Assembly (NCBI GenBank): GCA_003279105.1 | Contig: QCBO01000001.1 | Span: 1-64,000 of the forward strand | Length of the DNA: 64,000 bases | From: Prochlorococcus sp. AG-347-I19 | GTDB taxonomy: Bacteria > Cyanobacteriota > Cyanobacteriia > PCC-6307 > Cyanobiaceae | Reading direction: 5' to 3' | In this document: positions 9,830-18,904 of the stretch, piece after piece | How positions within the stretch are numbered: position 1 is the stretch's first letter | How the letters are laid out: the number at the start of each line of letters is the position of its first letter | Position numbers and translations under genes: made by a program | Notes under the pieces: model-generated | Database searches by the model: none | The model's input: only the letters and a program-made list of their open reading frames with translations | What the model was told of the DNA's origin: nothing

Positions 9830-12052
9830 TTATGTTAATTCTAAATCAATTTGATATTTAAGAATATCGACTTTTATTATTTTTACTTCTATTGCATCTC
9901 CAACTTTATATGATTTTTTGGATTTTCTTCCAATCAATAAATTTTGTCTTGACCTGTATTCATACCAATCATTATTAAGAGTGCTTACGTGAACTAAACC
10001 CTCTACATTTAGTTCTGATATCTCAACAAAGAAACCATATGTTTGCACTGATAAAATAAACCCACTATAAATATTACCTAGTAATTTTTCTGCTTTTCTA
10101 ACTTTTTTTATATTTATCATATTAGATTTATATTGGTTAACTTTGTCCTTGAATTCATTAAGTTTATTTATCACAAACTTGTTAAATAATATTTCTAGAT
10201 TTCTTGAAATTGATGAATTAAATATATCCCAATTTACTAATTCTAATGAATTACTCTCAGATATATTAATTTCATTTATATTATTTTTCTTTGATTTCTT
10301 ACCATTTATTATCATATTAAAAATACAGTACTGATTTATAAGATTTGTGAAGTCAAATCCAGGAATTGTCCATGGAGTAATAAATAATTTTTCTGATTCA
10401 TCATTATCAGGATCTCTAGATATCAACCTTATTTCATTGTTCTTAAATTCATTAATTAGAAGTTTATGTAAGATTCTTTTTTTATTATCGTCGTCACATA
10501 ATTTAACTACTTGACTAAATGTCAAATTGCCATCTTCATTAAGTTCTACATCATTATCAATAAATTCTGAATATTTGATAATTTCATTAGCATTAACGTA
10601 ATCTATTCCATTTGAAATGTATCCTGCACTTTTTAAGCCATATTGATTTGAATGTTTAAACCATATTAAATTAGCTTCATATAGTATTGGTGAAAGGTAA
10701 GTTTGGCAATCTTCTTTATTTAATGATTCAAAATATCCTTTTGAATATTCAGCAGGATTGTGAATAAAAAATTCTTCTAGTCCTTCAATCTTGTTCAGTG
10801 GCGCAGGAATTTCCACCTTCCCCTCCAAAAGATGGTTTTCTCTGAATGAACATGAAATTTCTAGTATTTTATCTAAATCGTCGACATATTCCTTTATAGG
10901 TTTTAATACCCGAGAGGTTATTCTTGATTTGCTTTTTCTAGATAGAAGCGCGTCAGTATGATCACTTCCAACAATAAGAGTGCATTTTACTAAAGTAAGT
11001 TGAAATGACCAATCAATTATTTCATTATCACTATTTAAATTGACACAGAGGCTTATTGCTTCATTCTTTTCACCAAATTTAAATTCAGAATCATTTCTTA
11101 TGGCTTCACCAAGGTAGTTTTGCCAATCATTTAATAAGGGTAATGATTCTAAGCCTTTGAATAATATTTCAAGAGATTTTTTACTATTTATATCTACTCT
11201 TTCTGCAAGATTATTTGTATGTATCCATAATTTAGTATTTTTATTTTTTCCCTGCTCTATTTGAATCATTGGGAGTATTGGAGAATTATTAGAATTCCAA
11301 CTTTTGAATAAATAAGAGTTTTTATCTGTAAGGTCTATCCTCTCTCGTTGTTCTACTTTTTTTGATTCAATATGATTTAAATCGTAAGATTTAACGATAT
11401 TGCTTTTTGATAAAACAAAGTCTGTATCATAGTCTTCATTATTGTTTAGGCTTAATTCTTGTATTACATGACCTAGTCCTTCTTCTTGACCTATGGGGAA
11501 TCTATCAATCTCAACTTTTACTATATTCTTATTGTCTGGATTGAAAGTGTATTTTTTATTCTCTTTTGGAAGTTTAATTTTAGAAAGGATCCTATCGTCT
11601 ATTGGGATTGCATATACATCATTGTTTATTATTTCTACTTTAGAAAGAAGTATTTGATTTGATCTTTCAAGAATACAATCAACTATCCCTTCAGGTGATC
11701 TTCTTCTATATCCCTCTTTTATTATCCTTACTAAAACTTTATCTCCATTCCATGCATAGTTAAGTAGATTTTCTTTAATGTAGATATCTTCTTTTTCTTT
11801 TCCTCTTACAGCAAAGCAATAGCCTTTGCTACTACATCTAATTTTGGCGACAAGATGATCATTATCCTTTATGCAAGTATATTCATCATTTTCATTTTTA
11901 TTAATTATTTCAAGTTTTTCTAGAGCATTTAAAGCAATATCTAATTTATCCTTATCAGATTTCTTTGTTATTTTTAATAATCTGCATAATTTTTTATATT
12001 CTAACCCTTCTGACTGATTTAGATTATCAATAATTGATGATGATGTGAACAT
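9830..12052 (-). CDS. RNase II/R-like protein with degenerate RNB catalytic site
   Basis: The 740-residue protein has the layout of a VacB/RNase R exoribonuclease. It has an N-terminal winged-helix-like part (residues 1-65), a cold-shock-like RNA-binding part (70-135), a central RNB-like region that follows the family landmark RIDLT at 238-242, and a C-terminal S1 domain (about 655-740) containing SVQTYGFFVEI and EGLVHVS. The expected IDxxxxxDxDDA metal-binding motif should lie just after RIDLT. That stretch instead reads YLFKSWNSNNSPILPM and has no aspartates. The usual TSPxRRYxDL arginine motif is also replaced, by ITPWTIPGFDF. I infer an RNA-binding pseudo-nuclease or a very diverged enzyme. 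Some marine relatives may be labelled Zam. Confidence 0.8.
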   Translation of the reverse strand: MFTSSSIIDNLNQSEGLEYKKLCRLLKITKKSDKDKLDIALNALEKLEIINKNENDEYTCIKDNDHLVAKIRCSSKGYCFAVRGKEKEDIYIKENLLNYAWNGDKVLVRIIKEGYRRRSPEGIVDCILERSNQILLSKVEIINNDVYAIPIDDRILSKIKLPKENKKYTFNPDNKNIVKVEIDRFPIGQEEGLGHVIQELSLNNNEDYDTDFVLSKSNIVKSYDLNHIESKKVEQRERIDLTDKNSYLFKSWNSNNSPILPMIQIEQGKNKNTKLWIHTNNLAERVDINSKKSLEILFKGLESLPLLNDWQNYLGEAIRNDSEFKFGEKNEAISLCVNLNSDNEIIDWSFQLTLVKCTLIVGSDHTDALLSRKSKSRITSRVLKPIKEYVDDLDKILEISCSFRENHLLEGKVEIPAPLNKIEGLEEFFIHNPAEYSKGYFESLNKEDCQTYLSPILYEANLIWFKHSNQYGLKSAGYISNGIDYVNANEIIKYSEFIDNDVELNEDGNLTFSQVVKLCDDDNKKRILHKLLINEFKNNEIRLISRDPDNDESEKLFITPWTIPGFDFTNLINQYCIFNMIINGKKSKKNNINEINISESNSLELVNWDIFNSSISRNLEILFNKFVINKLNEFKDKVNQYKSNMINIKKVRKAEKLLGNIYSGFILSVQTYGFFVEISELNVEGLVHVSTLNNDWYEYRSRQNLLIGRKSKKSYKVGDAIEVKIIKVDILKYQIDLELT

Positions 12053-12124
12053 GATTTAAATGAAATTATAAATTAATTTAGGGGTATATACTTCATTATT
12101 ACACCTTATTATCCAAGCTTAAAA

Positions 12125-12436
12125 CTAATTATTTTCTTTCTCTTCTTTTTCTTCTTTTTCGATGGTGAAAGAGTTGATAAAAAGCTTTATACCAATGATG
12201 AAAAATGTAATGGATGCTATTGACTTAAGAACTACTTCTGGTAAAAAACTTGAAATAGAACCACCTGTTAAAGCTCCTAGTAAACTTGCAAAAACAAGTG
12301 CTGAAGATGATCCTAGAAAAACTGCAAATGGTTTATTTGAAGTACCACTTATAGTTAAAGTAGCTAGTTGAGTTTTGTCACCTAATTCAGCTATGAAAAC
12401 GGTTAGAAATGTTGATAGTAATAAACTTAAAATCAT
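12125..12436 (-). CDS. UPF0016/GDT1 single-domain cation transporter, second copy
   Basis: A 103-residue membrane protein with one copy of the GDT1/UPF0016 repeat, including the signature ELGDKTQLATL near residue 17, followed by two more hydrophobic helices. Full-length family members (TMEM165, PAM71, Mnx) have two such repeats in one chain and carry Mn2+, Ca2+ or protons. Here the second repeat is encoded by the adjacent upstream gene, whose stop codon directly abuts this start. The two half proteins therefore probably form a heteromer. Single-domain pairs of this kind in cyanobacteria have been described as Hmx-type manganese transporters. Confidence 0.85.
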   Translation of the reverse strand: MILSLLLSTFLTVFIAELGDKTQLATLTISGTSNKPFAVFLGSSSALVFASLLGALTGGSISSFLPEVVLKSIASITFFIIGIKLFINSFTIEKEEKEEKENN

Positions 12437-12763
12437 TTATAAATATTTTTTGAATGTTTCATAAGCTAAAAATATACTTATCAATATCATTAAAGTACCA
12501 GTAGATAAAGCAAATTTGCTAGGAGATATTTTTTGGGATACCCATTTGCCAATAAGAACTCCTACTATGCTAGAACTTATTAATGCTAGAGAACTTCCAA
12601 GAAAAACAATTATTGGCCTGCCCGATTCAGCAGAAAGCATTAATGTGGCTATCTGAGTTTTATCGCCAAGTTCAGCAATAAAAATTGTTGTAAAAGTCGT
12701 TATAAATATTGAAAAAAAACTTTTTTCTAGATTGTTTTCTTTTTTTTCTAATTTACTATTCAT
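12437..12763 (-). CDS. UPF0016/GDT1 single-domain cation transporter, first copy
   Basis: A 108-residue half-size transporter with an N-terminal polar extension, then the signature ELGDKTQIATLML near residue 34 and two further hydrophobic helices. It ends immediately before the start of the second half gene (TAA at 12437-12439, ATG at 12436-12434), which implies translational coupling and 1:1 assembly. Its own start overlaps the YkgJ-like gene by 4 nt. Manganese transport is the most likely function from the family, relevant to supplying the photosystem II Mn cluster. Confidence 0.85.
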   Translation of the reverse strand: MNSKLEKKENNLEKSFFSIFITTFTTIFIAELGDKTQIATLMLSAESGRPIIVFLGSSLALISSSIVGVLIGKWVSQKISPSKFALSTGTLMILISIFLAYETFKKYL

Positions 12764-13107
12764 TTTCCTGAAACAGCAATTCTAAAAGTTTTCATCTCTT
12801 TACTTTGGTATCCATAATTTGATGAAATATGTTGTTTGCAGCAATCTATCAAAAATTTATCACCAGATTTCAAATATCCTTTAAATGAAGTTGAAAATTC
12901 ACTTACCCGGCAAAAATGTGGTCTGGTTTCATAAATTAAGCATTTTTTATTTTCTCTGTCCAAATTTTTACACCAACCGTCTTTAGCCGTCATCGAATTT
13001 ATCAAAGCTATATCTTCTTTGTTAAGTTTGTTAGCCAAATCGCTTCTTTCATTCAAGTCGAATTTACAACAAGCTCCACAATTTTCTATACATGTCCATG
13101 ATTTCAT
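12760..13107 (-). CDS. YkgJ/UPF0153 family cysteine-cluster protein
   Basis: A 115-residue soluble protein with the N-terminal cluster CIENCGACC, matching the CxxxCxxCC motif of the YkgJ family. Further cysteines follow in WCKNL, CLIYETRPHFCRV and DCCKQH. The family is annotated as putative zinc- or iron-chelating, and no enzymatic activity is established. It heads a three-gene overlapping set with the two half UPF0016 transporters. A link to metal handling is therefore reasonable but inferred. Confidence 0.75.
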   Translation of the reverse strand: MKSWTCIENCGACCKFDLNERSDLANKLNKEDIALINSMTAKDGWCKNLDRENKKCLIYETRPHFCRVSEFSTSFKGYLKSGDKFLIDCCKQHISSNYGYQSKEMKTFRIAVSGK

Positions 13108-13189
13108 AATTTAATTCAATCTTGTAACGTATCAGTACAGTTTCGTCATTTATTTGTAAAAATAGTATCACAAAACATATTCATTAATC

Positions 13190-13267
13190 ATGGCAACACT
13201 TATTCCTTTGGCTGTAGTTGCGTTAGCAGGACCAGCAATAATTGCTCTTGTTTTTTACCGTAAATAA
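13190..13267 (+). CDS. psb30: Photosystem II protein Psb30/Ycf12-like peptide
   Basis: A 25-residue peptide starting at the ATG at 13190 and reading MATLIPLAVVALAGPAIIAL followed by VFYRK. A single hydrophobic helix containing a Gly-Pro pair and a short basic C terminus matches the end of Ycf12/Psb30, whose core is of the type LIVISGPLVIALLA-R-K. Psb30 is a one-helix subunit at the periphery of the photosystem II core near cytochrome b559 and stabilises the complex. The peptide is too short for firm homology. Its position 12 bp before the next gene suggests co-transcription. Confidence 0.65.
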   Translation: MATLIPLAVVALAGPAIIALVFYRK

Positions 13268-13279
13268 AAAAAATTCTTC

Positions 13280-14044
13280 TTGGTGACCTATCTGGAGGGT
13301 GTTTATTGGGATTTAGATGGCACAATCGCAAATACTGAATTAGAGGCCCATTTACCTGCTTTTAATAATGCTTTTAATGACATTGGTATTGATTGGGATT
13401 GGGATACTAATACATATATAAAACTTCTGAAGATAAATGGAGGCAAAAATAGGATTGCTTATTACGCTAAATCCAATAATGATAATTTCTCGGAAGATTT
13501 AATTCTCAAAATTCATGAAACAAAGCAGTTTCATTATTTAGAAATTATAAAAAAAAATTGCGTTAGTTTAAAAACTGGTGTTTTTAGATTAATAAGTGAA
13601 TTACATAAAAAAAAAGTAAGACAATTTATTGTTACTTCAAGTTCAAGAGTTCAAGTCAACCTACTTGTGGATTATCTCTTTAATGGCTTCAACCCTTTTG
13701 AGTTCATTATTTCAAGCGAAGACGTTGCATTAAAGAAACCAAATCCATTGCCATATTTAAAGGCAATCCAATTAAGTGGTATAAACAAAAACAACTCAAT
13801 TGTTTTTGAAGACTCCAATCCAGGATTGAAATCTTCCTTGGCAGCTAACTTGCCAACAATTTTTGTTCCCTCAAATATCCCAATTGTTCTTGAGGAAAAT
13901 ATTAAATTAGATTGTATCTTAGACAGTCTTGGTGATCAGAATAATGTGGCAAATGTAATTAAAGGCCCTAAACTTAAAAAATCATATGTTGACTATAACT
14001 TTCTAAGTAATTATTTAGTGTCTTTTAGTAATGCAAAAAACTAA
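13280..14044 (+). CDS. CbbY-like HAD-superfamily phosphatase
   Basis: A 254-residue HAD hydrolase. Motif I is DLDGTIANTE near residues 12-21, with the nucleophile Asp and general acid Asp. Motif II is the Ser in FIVTSSSR near residue 120. Motif III is the Lys in VALKKPNPLPYLKA, and motif IV is VFEDSNPGLKSS. The DGTxAxTE start and the context resemble CbbY, which degrades the Rubisco inhibitor xylulose-1,5-bisphosphate, but other sugar phosphatases in the family look similar. The start is TTG at 13280, with a GTG in the next codon as an alternative; no ATG is available. The 3' end overlaps ycf20 by 14 nt. Confidence 0.8.
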   Translation: MVTYLEGVYWDLDGTIANTELEAHLPAFNNAFNDIGIDWDWDTNTYIKLLKINGGKNRIAYYAKSNNDNFSEDLILKIHETKQFHYLEIIKKNCVSLKTGVFRLISELHKKKVRQFIVTSSSRVQVNLLVDYLFNGFNPFEFIISSEDVALKKPNPLPYLKAIQLSGINKNNSIVFEDSNPGLKSSLAANLPTIFVPSNIPIVLEENIKLDCILDSLGDQNNVANVIKGPKLKKSYVDYNFLSNYLVSFSNAKN

Positions 14045-14357
14045 TTTTTCAAGAATAACCTACCAGTTAAATAATTTATTTTTTGGTTTTCTAAGTGATA
14101 CTTGGAGAACAAAATCTATTGGTCTAATTTCTGTTTTGACAGGTTATTTTTTGTTCGCAAATTTTATTACAAAATTTATATCTGAAGGTAAAAATGAGTT
14201 GATAATGGTCCCAATAATTATTATTTTTATTGAAATCATTATAAGAATTAAACCTGCTGCAAGTTCAAAATTTTATTATCTATGGACCGTAGTTGATAAA
14301 TTAAGAATTGGTGCAATTTATGCCGTTATACTTGAAGCATTTAAATTAGGATCTTAA
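14031..14357 (+). CDS. ycf20: Ycf20-like (DUF565) membrane protein
   Basis: A 108-residue protein with a short polar N terminus and two or three hydrophobic helices. It has the DUF565/Ycf20 features: an N-terminal NNLFFGFLSDTWR segment, a middle helix, and the closing phrase VVDKLRIGAIYAVILEAFKL. Ycf20 is conserved in cyanobacteria and plastids and has been linked to non-photochemical quenching in algae and plants; its biochemical role is unknown. The ATG lies inside the 3' end of the CbbY-like gene. Confidence 0.8.
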   Translation: MQKTNFSRITYQLNNLFFGFLSDTWRTKSIGLISVLTGYFLFANFITKFISEGKNELIMVPIIIIFIEIIIRIKPAASSKFYYLWTVVDKLRIGAIYAVILEAFKLGS

Positions 14358-14360
14358 AAG

Positions 14361-14531
14361 CTACTCTTCTTCTTCTTCTTCAATAGGATAAACAAATCCT
14401 TGAGCTTTCCCAGTTAAAACTGATTTACCTAAAGATATAGCTTTTTTAGCTGCTATTGCTGCTTTTCCTTTCCAAACAGCGTGCCTTTGGTTCCTTTTGC
14501 TCTTTGATTTTTTCTTCTTTGGTACAGCCAT
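14361..14531 (-). CDS. rpmF: 50S ribosomal protein L32
   Basis: A 56-residue protein encoded on the minus strand, starting [20 protein letters not shown] and ending in a run of six glutamates. The basic MAVPKKK start, the [15 protein letters not shown] segment and the acidic end match cyanobacterial L32. It lacks the zinc-binding cysteines found in some bacterial L32 proteins. It is convergent with ycf20 (3 bp between stops) and divergent from the ftsH-like gene. Confidence 0.93.
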   Translation of the reverse strand: MAVPKKKKSKSKRNQRHAVWKGKAAIAAKKAISLGKSVLTGKAQGFVYPIEEEEEE

Positions 14532-14662
14532 TCTGTTTCTTTATTTCCATATAATAATATAACCTTTAACTGGTTATCTCCAAAACTTTTGAGTATATTT
14601 TGTTTATATACGTCAATTTTTTAAATAAGTATATATGCTTTATTAATAACTTATAAAGATTA

Positions 14663-16417
14663 GTGTTTAGATCAAAATTCTCATATTCAGATTCTAAATC
14701 AAGTTATTCGGATCTTCTAGAAGATATAGAGACGGGGAAAATAGAATCAATATTTTTCTATCCAAGGCAGAGAGAAATTGATGTTCTGTATAAAAATGGC
14801 GATAAATTTAAAATACCTATCCTTTACAACGATCAATTAATACTTGAAAAGGCTACTGAAAACAAGGTAGATCTCACTATTAACAATAGTAGAAAAGAAG
14901 CCTCAGCTGCTAATTCATTTGCTTCAATAAGTCTTTTCCTGATTTTCATATTAGCTATAGTCTTAATCCTGAGGAGTACTTCAAAATTGGCTTCCAGAGC
15001 TTTTGGTTTTACCAAAAATCAAGCTAAATTTGTAACTATTGATGATGTAGAAACGAGATTCGATGATGTAGCTGGCGTGCCTGAAGCCGCTGAGGAATTA
15101 AAAGAGGTAATAACATTTTTGAAAGAACCAAAGAAATTTGAAAATCTTGGAGCAAAAGTTCCTAAGGGAGTCCTTCTAATAGGCCCACCAGGAACAGGTA
15201 AAACATTATTAGCTAAAGCAATTGCTGGTGAATCAGGAGTGCCCTTTCTCTCAATATCGGCATCAGAGTTTGTAGAACTTTTTGTTGGTGTTGGAGCAAG
15301 CCGAGTTCGTGATCTGTTCTCTAAGGCTAAGGAAAAATCTCCTTGTATAATTTTCATTGATGAAATTGATTCTATTGGTAGGCAGAGAGGGTCTGGTATC
15401 GGAGGTGGAAATGATGAAAGAGAACAAACCCTTAATCAGCTTCTAACTGAATTAGATGGTTTTGCTGATAATTCTGGGATTATTGTTTTAGCAGCAACAA
15501 ATAGACCAGATATTTTGGATGCAGCATTATTAAGACCAGGTAGATTTGATAGAAAAATTGAAGTAATGCTTCCAGATTTAGATGGAAGAAAAAAAATTCT
15601 TTCAGTTCACTCACTTTCCAAACCACTTTCATGCGAAGTTGACTTAGGATATTGGGCTTCTAGAACAGTTGGATTTTCGGGAGCAGATCTTGCAAACTTG
15701 ATGAACGAGAGTGCTATTCACTGTGCAAGAGACGAATCTAAATTAATCAGTGATCTTCATATAGAAAATGCTCTTGATAAAATTACCATCGGCCTGAGAA
15801 GCTCATTAATAACTTCTCCTAATATGAAAAGAATTATTGCTTATAACGAAGTAGGTAGAGCAGTTGTATCTGCTGTGAGAAATGGAATTGAATCAGTTGA
15901 TAAAATTACGATTTTACCTAGATCTGGATCTGTGGGAGGATATACAAAAATATGCCCTGACGAAGATGTAATTTCTAGTGGATTGATTTCAAAAAAATTA
16001 TTATTTTCAAAAATTGAAATTGCTTTAGCTGGAAGAGCAGCAGAAACGATAGTTTTTGGTGAAGGTGAAATTACACAATGCTCCATGAATGATATCTCTT
16101 ATGCGACAAATATCGTAAGGGAAATGGTTACAAAATATGGATTTTCAATTATTGGTCCAATTTCAATGGATTCTGATAATAATGAAATGTATTTAGGGGA
16201 TGGATTATTTAGAAGAAAGCCTCTCGTAGCAGAGAATACCAGTTCTAGAATAGATAATGAAATCATAAATATTTCTAAAATTTCATTAAATAATTCAATA
16301 AAAATATTGAAAAAAAATAGAGTCTTACTAGATAAATTAGTAGATATACTTTTAAATCAAGAAACTATAGATAAAAAAGTTTTCAAATTAACAACTTCTA
16401 AATTGTTGAAAGTTTGA
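14663..16417 (+). CDS. FtsH-like AAA ATPase lacking the HEXXH protease motif
   Basis: A 584-residue FtsH family protein. Residues 1-105 hold the periplasmic/lumenal domain and only one membrane helix (about 84-103); the usual first helix is absent, because an in-frame stop at 14654-14656 precedes the GTG start. The AAA module is intact: Walker A GPPGTGKT at 174-181, Walker B IIFIDEID, and the second region of homology [20 protein letters not shown]. The metalloprotease signature HEAGH is replaced by NEVGR at residues 395-399, so both histidine ligands and their spacing partner are changed. It therefore cannot be a normal zinc protease and is comparable to plant FtsHi proteins. It may act as an unfoldase or as a subunit of FtsH heterohexamers. 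Confidence 0.92.
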   Translation: MFRSKFSYSDSKSSYSDLLEDIETGKIESIFFYPRQREIDVLYKNGDKFKIPILYNDQLILEKATENKVDLTINNSRKEASAANSFASISLFLIFILAIVLILRSTSKLASRAFGFTKNQAKFVTIDDVETRFDDVAGVPEAAEELKEVITFLKEPKKFENLGAKVPKGVLLIGPPGTGKTLLAKAIAGESGVPFLSISASEFVELFVGVGASRVRDLFSKAKEKSPCIIFIDEIDSIGRQRGSGIGGGNDEREQTLNQLLTELDGFADNSGIIVLAATNRPDILDAALLRPGRFDRKIEVMLPDLDGRKKILSVHSLSKPLSCEVDLGYWASRTVGFSGADLANLMNESAIHCARDESKLISDLHIENALDKITIGLRSSLITSPNMKRIIAYNEVGRAVVSAVRNGIESVDKITILPRSGSVGGYTKICPDEDVISSGLISKKLLFSKIEIALAGRAAETIVFGEGEITQCSMNDISYATNIVREMVTKYGFSIIGPISMDSDNNEMYLGDGLFRRKPLVAENTSSRIDNEIINISKISLNNSIKILKKNRVLLDKLVDILLNQETIDKKVFKLTTSKLLKV

Positions 16418-16449
16418 TTTAATTGTTTTAAATTAAAAAAAATATTTTC

Positions 16450-17202
16450 TTGATAATTAAAAACAATACAACGAAGTTATTATTTACACTTTCATTTTTA
16501 CTTATTCTTCCATTTGTACAAAAACAATGGTTTAATTTATATTCACTCAATATTAATGATATATCCTTTTATTCAATCCTTTACTATTTGAGCGGAGCAA
16601 TATGTCCATTTTTGGTTTATATAAATTCTTTAAAAAATTATACATACTATAATTTTACTCAGGATAAAATCCATAGTACAAAAATAATTAAAGGAAAAAG
16701 ATTATTATTCTTAGTAGCAATAAATTTAATATTTCTCTCTTACTTAATAGCTGATTATATTTATATAAATTATGATCTTATAATTAATTTATTTATTGAA
16801 GGAATTAATGCACCACAACCTGATATTCCACAGTTAAGTTTTTTCATATTATTAATTTCTATCCTATTAATTTTTAAAAGATCTAGGTTTCTTTTAAAAA
16901 AAATAATATTGGTAAATTTTATTTTGATTTCTCTTTATCTTTGGCATCTTCAAATTAAAAATATTAGTGTTGATGATCAGTTTCATATTTATAGATATTT
17001 TGGTTTAAATGACTTAAATTTAATTAATCTTTTTATCCTAGTCGCTATAGAAATTTCTTTTTATACGTGGTCATTTTTATCATACAAAACTAATTTGAGC
17101 GATTGGATCGTGCCAAGACCTCAAAAAGTTGATGTTATCCCCTTTTTGAAGATATTTATTTTTTATGTATTTATAATTATTTACTACTCAATACTTACTT
17201 AA
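16450..17202 (+). CDS. Hypothetical protein with about seven membrane segments
   Basis: I do not recognise this 250-residue protein. It has about seven strongly hydrophobic stretches, starting with LLFTLSFLLILPFVQ and ending with KIFIFYVFIIIYYSILT. A polar loop before the last segment contains DWIVPRPQKVDVIPF. The start is TTG at 16450. It follows the FtsH-like gene by 32 bp on the same strand and is convergent with the peroxiredoxin gene. Very high A/T content and Phe/Ile/Leu/Tyr richness are as expected for a membrane protein in this genome. Confidence 0.7.
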   Translation: MIIKNNTTKLLFTLSFLLILPFVQKQWFNLYSLNINDISFYSILYYLSGAICPFLVYINSLKNYTYYNFTQDKIHSTKIIKGKRLLFLVAINLIFLSYLIADYIYINYDLIINLFIEGINAPQPDIPQLSFFILLISILLIFKRSRFLLKKIILVNFILISLYLWHLQIKNISVDDQFHIYRYFGLNDLNLINLFILVAIEISFYTWSFLSYKTNLSDWIVPRPQKVDVIPFLKIFIFYVFIIIYYSILT

Positions 17203-17217
17203 ATGTTTCTAATTATT

Positions 17218-17802
17218 TTATAGCGCAGAAAAATATTCCTTACTACCTTTGGGGTCCTCTAACATTGTTTTCTCCCCCGGGGTCCAGTTTGCTGGACATA
17301 CTTCATCGGGGTTTGCCGCAACGTATTGATAACCTTGTAGAATCCTTAGCGTTTCATCAACATTTCTACCTACAGGAGCCTTGTTAACAGTCGTATGCAT
17401 AACTACTCCTTCGGGATTGATAAGAAATAAACCCCTATCAGCCTCCCCATCATCATTTAGAACATTGTACGCCTGGCAAATTTCTCTTTTTAAGTCAGAA
17501 ACCAACGGATAGTTAATATCACCTATACCTCCTTCATTTCGTGGAGTTTGTATCCAAGCCAAATGACAGTGTTTGCTATCAACTGATACCCCAAGTATTT
17601 CCGTATTAAGTGCCGAGAAATCTTGGTATCTATCACTAAATGCAGTGATTTCAGTTGGACATACGAATGTAAAATCTAGTGGGTAAAAGAATAGAACAAC
17701 CCATTTACCTCTAAGACCTGAAAGTGTAATCTCCTTAAACTCTTGATCATATACTGCTGTAGCACTAAAGTCTGGTGCTTCTTGGCCAACTCTTAAGCTC
17801 AT
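17218..17802 (-). CDS. Typical 2-Cys peroxiredoxin
   Basis: A 194-residue AhpC/TSA family peroxidase that reduces H2O2 and alkyl peroxides, using thioredoxin as electron donor. The peroxidatic cysteine is in DFTFVCPTE (about residue 50) and the resolving cysteine in EVCPANW near residue 168. The C-terminal SKEYFSAL is the YF-type tail associated with sensitive, overoxidation-prone enzymes. Codon use is richer in C and G than in the neighbours, consistent with high expression. It probably detoxifies peroxide in the photosynthetic cell, which in this lineage usually lacks catalase. Confidence 0.94.
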   Translation of the reverse strand: MSLRVGQEAPDFSATAVYDQEFKEITLSGLRGKWVVLFFYPLDFTFVCPTEITAFSDRYQDFSALNTEILGVSVDSKHCHLAWIQTPRNEGGIGDINYPLVSDLKREICQAYNVLNDDGEADRGLFLINPEGVVMHTTVNKAPVGRNVDETLRILQGYQYVAANPDEVCPANWTPGEKTMLEDPKGSKEYFSAL

Positions 17803-17899
17803 GAAAATTTGTCCTTATTTAAATTATGTATGGTCTGATTGACCGTAATAAGTATTATAATTTTATTAATAATGAATTAGCAAGTTTTTTTTTAATTCA

Positions 17900-18025
17900 A
17901 TGAAATGGCACTATTCCTTTACTAGGAAATTTACAATTTTGAATCACAATAAACTTTTAAAAAATCTTAAAAAGGAGTTAATTAAATATCCCATTAGCAG
18001 GCTTGACAATAAAAATTCGAATTAA
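17900..18025 (+). CDS. Possible 41-residue basic microprotein
   Basis: A short reading frame from the ATG at 17900 to the TAA at 18023-18025. It encodes 41 residues rich in Lys, Asn and Leu, beginning MKWHYSFTRKF. It has no recognisable domain. It sits in the 300 bp gap between the peroxiredoxin gene and the next microprotein gene. It may be chance in such A/T-rich sequence, so confidence is low. Confidence 0.25.
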   Translation: MKWHYSFTRKFTILNHNKLLKNLKKELIKYPISRLDNKNSN

Positions 18026-18103
18026 AAGAAATTTTATTTCATTTAAGATTCCTTAAAATTTAACTCTCTATAATTATAAATATTCTTTTTAATATTTTTA
18101 ATC

Positions 18104-18262
18104 ATGGCTAAATATATTGAAAGACTAAAGGAAAAAGTTAAAATAAAAAAATTTGATTCTAATCAGCCTGTGGGAGCTTGGATTTTTGTTGTACTTTTGA
18201 ATATAGTTGGATTTGCGGGTTATTTTTACTTAAAGTTCAATCACATAGAGCTAGGTAGTTAA
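18104..18262 (+). CDS. 52-residue single-helix membrane microprotein
   Basis: The product starts MAKYIERLKEKVKIKKF, a basic amphipathic stretch, followed by one hydrophobic helix (WIFVVLLNIVGFAGYFYL) and a short polar tail. This inside-positive single-pass layout is common among picocyanobacterial small proteins. A TATAAT hexamer at 18069-18074 could be its -10 box, placing transcription start a little over 20 bp before the ATG. I do not recognise a family. Confidence 0.6.
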   Translation: MAKYIERLKEKVKIKKFDSNQPVGAWIFVVLLNIVGFAGYFYLKFNHIELGS

Positions 18263-18266
18263 AAAC

Positions 18267-18488
18267 TTATCTTATTTCCTTCTTAATTGAGCGACAAAAA
18301 TTTTTTAGTCTTTCATTTCTCGTTAAGTCAGGTAAAGTCCAAATTGATTCTGTCTCAGGTAATGGATCTTGGCTCCATTCTTTGAATTCTTCCATTATCG
18401 AAGCATTATTTAATTTTGATGTATACTTTTTTCGTTTTTTTAAGTATTTTCTTATCACTGTAAGATTCGCATCAATATATTCCCTCAT
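18267..18488 (-). CDS. 73-residue basic hypothetical protein
   Basis: A small soluble, Lys/Arg-rich protein starting MREYIDANLTVIRKYLKKRK with a Trp-containing centre (EWSQDPLPETESIWTLPDL). There is no membrane segment and no recognised domain. It is convergent with the preceding membrane microprotein gene, 4 bp between stops. It belongs to the cluster of small genes at about 17.9-21.7 kb. Confidence 0.5.
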   Translation of the reverse strand: MREYIDANLTVIRKYLKKRKKYTSKLNNASIMEEFKEWSQDPLPETESIWTLPDLTRNERLKNFCRSIKKEIR

Positions 18489-18552
18489 AAATAAATACTT
18501 TGTCTTATATTAATTTATCATCTATCAAGTTCTACTTTAAAGAAAAAATTAA

Positions 18553-18723
18553 TTAGACATTTTGAACTGCTTGAAAAAGTCCAAACGAATAACCTCCTAT
18601 TAGAATCCAGCCAAGTACGCTTGATATTATTGTAGATCTTCTATTATGTCTCCTTAAAGCTGATTCTATCATTTCATTAACTTCATCTCTATTAAGGTAT
18701 TCTTTCTTGGAGTTTTTTTTCAT
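18553..18723 (-). CDS. 56-residue single-pass membrane microprotein
   Basis: The minus-strand product begins MKKNSKKEYLNRDEVNEMIE, a charged helix, continues with basic residues (ALRRHNRRS), then one membrane helix (IISSVLGWILIGGYSFGLF) and a short tail. The clear N-in, C-out topology and regular codon use support a real gene. No family is recognised. Confidence 0.55.
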   Translation of the reverse strand: MKKNSKKEYLNRDEVNEMIESALRRHNRRSTIISSVLGWILIGGYSFGLFQAVQNV

Positions 18724-18904
18724 TTTTTTTCTTTTTACAATAAACGAATTTATAAGAAAGTGAGCTTAAGATATTTTCTTATCAGCAAAGGTTTTTTTGA
18801 TGATTTTATAGATATTTTTTATATTTATCATAAAATGTATAATGAAATTTTAAAACTATAAGATATAGTATTTTAATTGAAGGATCATATTTTTTATACA
18901 AACA

